In this document: positions 61,853 through 64,000 of the stretch, piece by piece
Layout: every line of letters starts with the position of its first letter
Position numbering within the stretch: the stretch's first letter is position 1
From: CBDBJK01 sp965206395
GTDB lineage: Bacteria; Chloroflexota; Dehalococcoidia; Lucifugimonadales; CATOSD01
Length of the DNA stretch: 64,000 nt
Reading direction: 5' to 3'
Assembly (NCBI GenBank): GCA_965206395.1
Contig: CBDBJK010000033.1
Coordinates: 213,005 to 277,004 of the forward strand
Notes under the pieces: generated by a model
The model's database searches: none
Told to the model about the DNA's origin: nothing
What the model saw: the letters and a program-made list of their open reading frames with translations, nothing else
Translations under genes and position numbers: made by a program

Positions 61853-62881
61853 ATGGCTACGACGGCTCTAGAACCTACCGCAGGCAGAGCGAATGGTAGG
61901 ACGCGGGCAGAGCAGGTAATCATCGGAGTTATCGGATTACTCTCCGCAATTGTTATCATCTTCGGCATCATGAACTTGCTCGGAAGTTATGACTCTGTGC
62001 CGGAGTCTGTCCGTGAATTCCCAACAGACGCAATTCCCATCCCCATAGGAAAGTGGATTGACGACGGAGTAGATTGGCTGTCAACTGGATGGCGCTATGA
62101 CGCCTCACGCACCTTTAGCGACGATATACTTCTCCAATTTCTGGTGCGAATCGAGCGCTTCTTGTTGTGGATTCCCTGGTGGAGCATGATGGCTGTGGTT
62201 GGGCTTGCGGCCTGGCGAATAGCGGGGAGTGAAGTGGCGCTTGCGGCTCTATTCGGTATGCTATTTATCGGCCTAGTGGGACCGGGGTACTGGGAAGAAG
62301 CCATGGAAACGCTGGCGCTGATGGTGGTCGCAACCCTGATTGCTCTGGCTTTCGGAATACCCCTCGGCATTGCGGCTGCCAAGAGTGACCTGGCGAACAC
62401 GATCATCCGCCCGATTCTCGATGCCATGCAGACTATGCCGAGCTTCGTTTATCTCATACCGGCATTGATGCTCTTTGGCCTGGGCAAAGTTCCGGCGGTC
62501 ATGGCTACTGTCATATATGCCGTTCCACCCGCTATCCGCCTGACCAACCTCGGTATTCGACTGGTGGACAGAGAGGTCGTCGAGGCTGCTCGCTCTTTCG
62601 GAACTACAAGCAGACAGCTGCTGTTAAAAGTGCAGCTTCCTCTGGCCCTGCCAAACATAATGGCGGGCGTTAATCAGACAATAATGATGGCGCTTGCGAT
62701 GGTTATCGTAGCCTCTCTTGTAGGCGCTGGAGGCCTGGGAGCAGAAGTGTTGAAGGGCATTGCTCGCCTTGAGGTAGGCACAGGCTTTGAGGCTGGTTTC
62801 AGCGTTGTCATCATGGCTGTTATCATCGACCGCATTTCGCAGGGTCTTGCGAAGTCTCGACGCGTAGGTGCTAGAGAGTAA
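61853..62881 (+). CDS. proW: Glycine betaine/proline ABC transporter permease
   Basis: A 342-residue permease. The BPD_transp_1 domain is seen with the EAA-like loop E-A-A-R-S-F-G-T-T-S-R-Q-L-L-L-K-V-Q-L-P-L-A-L-P and hydrophobic helices before and after. It has a long N-terminal part including one membrane helix (I-G-V-I-G-L-L-S-A-I-V-I-I-F-G) and the I-P-I-P-I-G-K-W-I-D-D segment known from ProW. Aggaggt precedes the ATG. Works with ProV and the convergent substrate-binding gene. Confidence 0.94.
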   Translation: MATTALEPTAGRANGRTRAEQVIIGVIGLLSAIVIIFGIMNLLGSYDSVPESVREFPTDAIPIPIGKWIDDGVDWLSTGWRYDASRTFSDDILLQFLVRIERFLLWIPWWSMMAVVGLAAWRIAGSEVALAALFGMLFIGLVGPGYWEEAMETLALMVVATLIALAFGIPLGIAAAKSDLANTIIRPILDAMQTMPSFVYLIPALMLFGLGKVPAVMATVIYAVPPAIRLTNLGIRLVDREVVEAARSFGTTSRQLLLKVQLPLALPNIMAGVNQTIMMALAMVIVASLVGAGGLGAEVLKGIARLEVGTGFEAGFSVVIMAVIIDRISQGLAKSRRVGARE

Positions 62882-62917
62882 ACCTTAAGCACAAGCTAAG
62901 ATAAAAAGATGCAAAAG

Positions 62918-62946
62918 GAGAGGGCCTCGAAATTCGAGGCCCTCTC
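62918..62946. terminator. Bidirectional terminator between proW and the binding-protein gene
   Basis: GAGAGGGCCTCGA pairs with TCGAGGCCCTCTC across a three-base loop, with a run of A before and T-containing sequence after it. Confidence 0.85.
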
Positions 62947-62974
62947 TTCGTCAGGCTTCAGTGCTTAATCTATC

Positions 62975-64000
62975 TTACTGCAGCGAGCCTTTGACCTTGA
63001 AGAAGATCTCATCGGAGACCCAGCCTCTCCAGTCATCTTCGAAGGTCGTTAGGTAGTAGACAGCGACCTCCTCTGCTGTCAGCTCGTTCTCGTCCATGTA
63101 GGCTGCCAGTTCATTTACCTTTTGCGTGCCTACGAACATCCTGCTCAAGAACGCCACCACGTCCGGCGCTCGCTGAATAAGGTCTGAGTGAACGAACTTG
63201 TGTACGTCCGAACCCTCGAAAGCGCATGCTTCGCTGGAGACCTGGCCATCCTCGAAGCTTTCAAAAGCCTCCGCCAGGGCAGCTCCACATTCAGCCGTAT
63301 ACGCCGGCTCCTCTAGCCGGGTCATCTTGAAAGTGCCAAGAACCCAGGTCGGCTCCCAGTAGTAGGAGAATACCGGCTCGCCATTATTGTAGGCCCCTGC
63401 GATAGCGGCGTCGATACCTGCGGCTGCGCCCGGTTCGATGATATTAAAGTGATCGCTGAGCGCGGTACCGTCCTCAGCCATATAAGTGTTCATCTTTATC
63501 CGGTTGATTAGCTGGCAGTTCCAACCGATGATACAGTTCACAAACAGACCCATGCTGGAGTCTTCGGGGTCTGCGAAGAGGTCCTTGTACTTCACCAGGT
63601 CGGCTACCGTCTTCAAATCAGGAGCCGTAGCCTCGATACCTCTATCAGCGTCTCCTTCGATCATGTATGTGGGTACGTACCAGCCCTGGCCCTGAAACTC
63701 GAAAATTTGCCCAAGATCAACGATTTTACGTAAGGAGACCTGCTCGTCGACCCAGATAGGGCGGTTGACCCTCCACATTTCCATATTCACGTCCAGGTCG
63801 CCCCGTGGCAGAGCGACTTGCATGGTAACAGTGGTGCCTTCTATGCTCTCCACAGGATAGCCATAACCATTCTCGATGACGTACATAGCGAGGGCGTTGT
63901 TTATCCAGAGGCTCTGCCACTGGCCGTCGTGAAAGCGGATAACGTCTTTGGTACCCTGCTCGGCGGCAGCACTGGCAGCAAGAGCGTCTGAGACGATCTG
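62975..64000 (-). CDS. proX: Glycine betaine-type ABC transporter substrate-binding protein, partial
   Basis: The frame is open from the window end (Q-I-V-S-D-A-L-A-A-S-A) through G-T-K-D-V-I-R-F-H-D-G-Q-W-Q-S-L-W-I-N-N-A-L-A to the stop at 62975. V-E-M-W-R (here as N-M-E-M-W-R-V-N), G-W-Y-V-P-T-Y and E-P-V-F-S-Y-Y-W-E-P-T-W-V-L-G-T-F carry the aromatic-rich segments used to bind quaternary amines in OpuAC/ProX-type proteins. The signal peptide would be beyond the window. It is convergent with proVW and so not in their operon. Confidence 0.88.
   Translation of the reverse strand, partial: QIVSDALAASAAAEQGTKDVIRFHDGQWQSLWINNALAMYVIENGYGYPVESIEGTTVTMQVALPRGDLDVNMEMWRVNRPIWVDEQVSLRKIVDLGQIFEFQGQGWYVPTYMIEGDADRGIEATAPDLKTVADLVKYKDLFADPEDSSMGLFVNCIIGWNCQLINRIKMNTYMAEDGTALSDHFNIIEPGAAAGIDAAIAGAYNNGEPVFSYYWEPTWVLGTFKMTRLEEPAYTAECGAALAEAFESFEDGQVSSEACAFEGSDVHKFVHSDLIQRAPDVVAFLSRMFVGTQKVNELAAYMDENELTAEEVAVYYLTTFEDDWRGWVSDEIFFKVKGSLQ

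Noticed and set aside
1..64000. tRNA, rRNA, CRISPR arrays and a replication origin
   Set aside because: Scanned by eye for cloverleaf ends, rRNA-like stretches, direct repeats with spacers and DnaA-box clusters; none was convincing, though short RNAs could be missed without a covariance search.

Overview
The window looks like a piece of a bacterial chromosome, most plausibly from the Chloroflexota (a SAR202-type or related Dehalococcoidia lineage). This is inferred from the gene mix: N-methylhydantoinase subunits, class III aminotransferase, MaoC/FAS1-like dehydratases, FAH, SMP-30, RidA, VOC and phosphotriesterase-like enzymes, and a KorAB oxidoreductase, typical of organisms that degrade varied organic nitrogen and carboxylic compounds. 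No rRNA or tRNA gene was found. Base composition looks moderately GC-rich throughout.

Layout. 1-8.7 kb: end of a methyltransferase, then a TPP decarboxylase plus an isochorismatase-type amidase (+ strand) facing an aminotransferase-hyuA-hyuB operon (- strand). 8.7-25.7 kb: a heavily rearranged accessory region. It holds an IS5-type element flanked by halves of two unrelated genes, an IS1182-type transposase remnant fused to a headless serine recombinase, and a tightly overlapped HicB-like / adenine methyltransferase / NotI-like endonuclease operon. It continues with an unrecognised cytosolic-plus-membrane gene pair, an Nmad2 protein, a GIY-YIG protein, decayed BrnA and aspartic protease genes, an HsdR tail, and a NO VEIN-type (DUF3883) gene broken by one IS and cut by another. 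26-47 kb: a mostly intact housekeeping and catabolic stretch: SDR, CcdA, FAH, Rieske protein, queuosine precursor operon queF-queC-queE, ccmAB, korAB, aquaporin, two MaoC-type proteins, pcrA, speD-speE, cimA behind a T-box leader, hydrolase, RidA and VOC protein. 47.6-55.6 kb: a second accessory patch with a near-identical IS copy, a collagen-like protein interrupted by an amber codon, a phosphotriesterase-like enzyme, an MFS exporter, a dead IS, and a two-component system in which both partners are damaged. 55.7-64 kb: SMP-30, GcvT-like protein, alpha/beta hydrolase, a candidate selenoprotein, and a glycine-betaine type ABC transporter.

The most notable item is a small ArsC/Spx-family gene at 59643-59987. 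Its reading frame is open except for one TGA placed exactly where the family has its first redox cysteine (motif R-TGA-S-T-C-K-K). A small stem-loop with a G-leading apical loop follows the TGA at the distance expected for a bacterial SECIS. Second is the three-gene HicB-like/methyltransferase/NotI-like operon with its own palindromic promoter, followed by the unrecognised two-gene pair. Several genes carry single-base frameshifts (NotI-like endonuclease, a response regulator, a membrane protein). Some of these could be sequencing errors; others (BrnA, aspartic protease) carry more than one lesion and are real decay.
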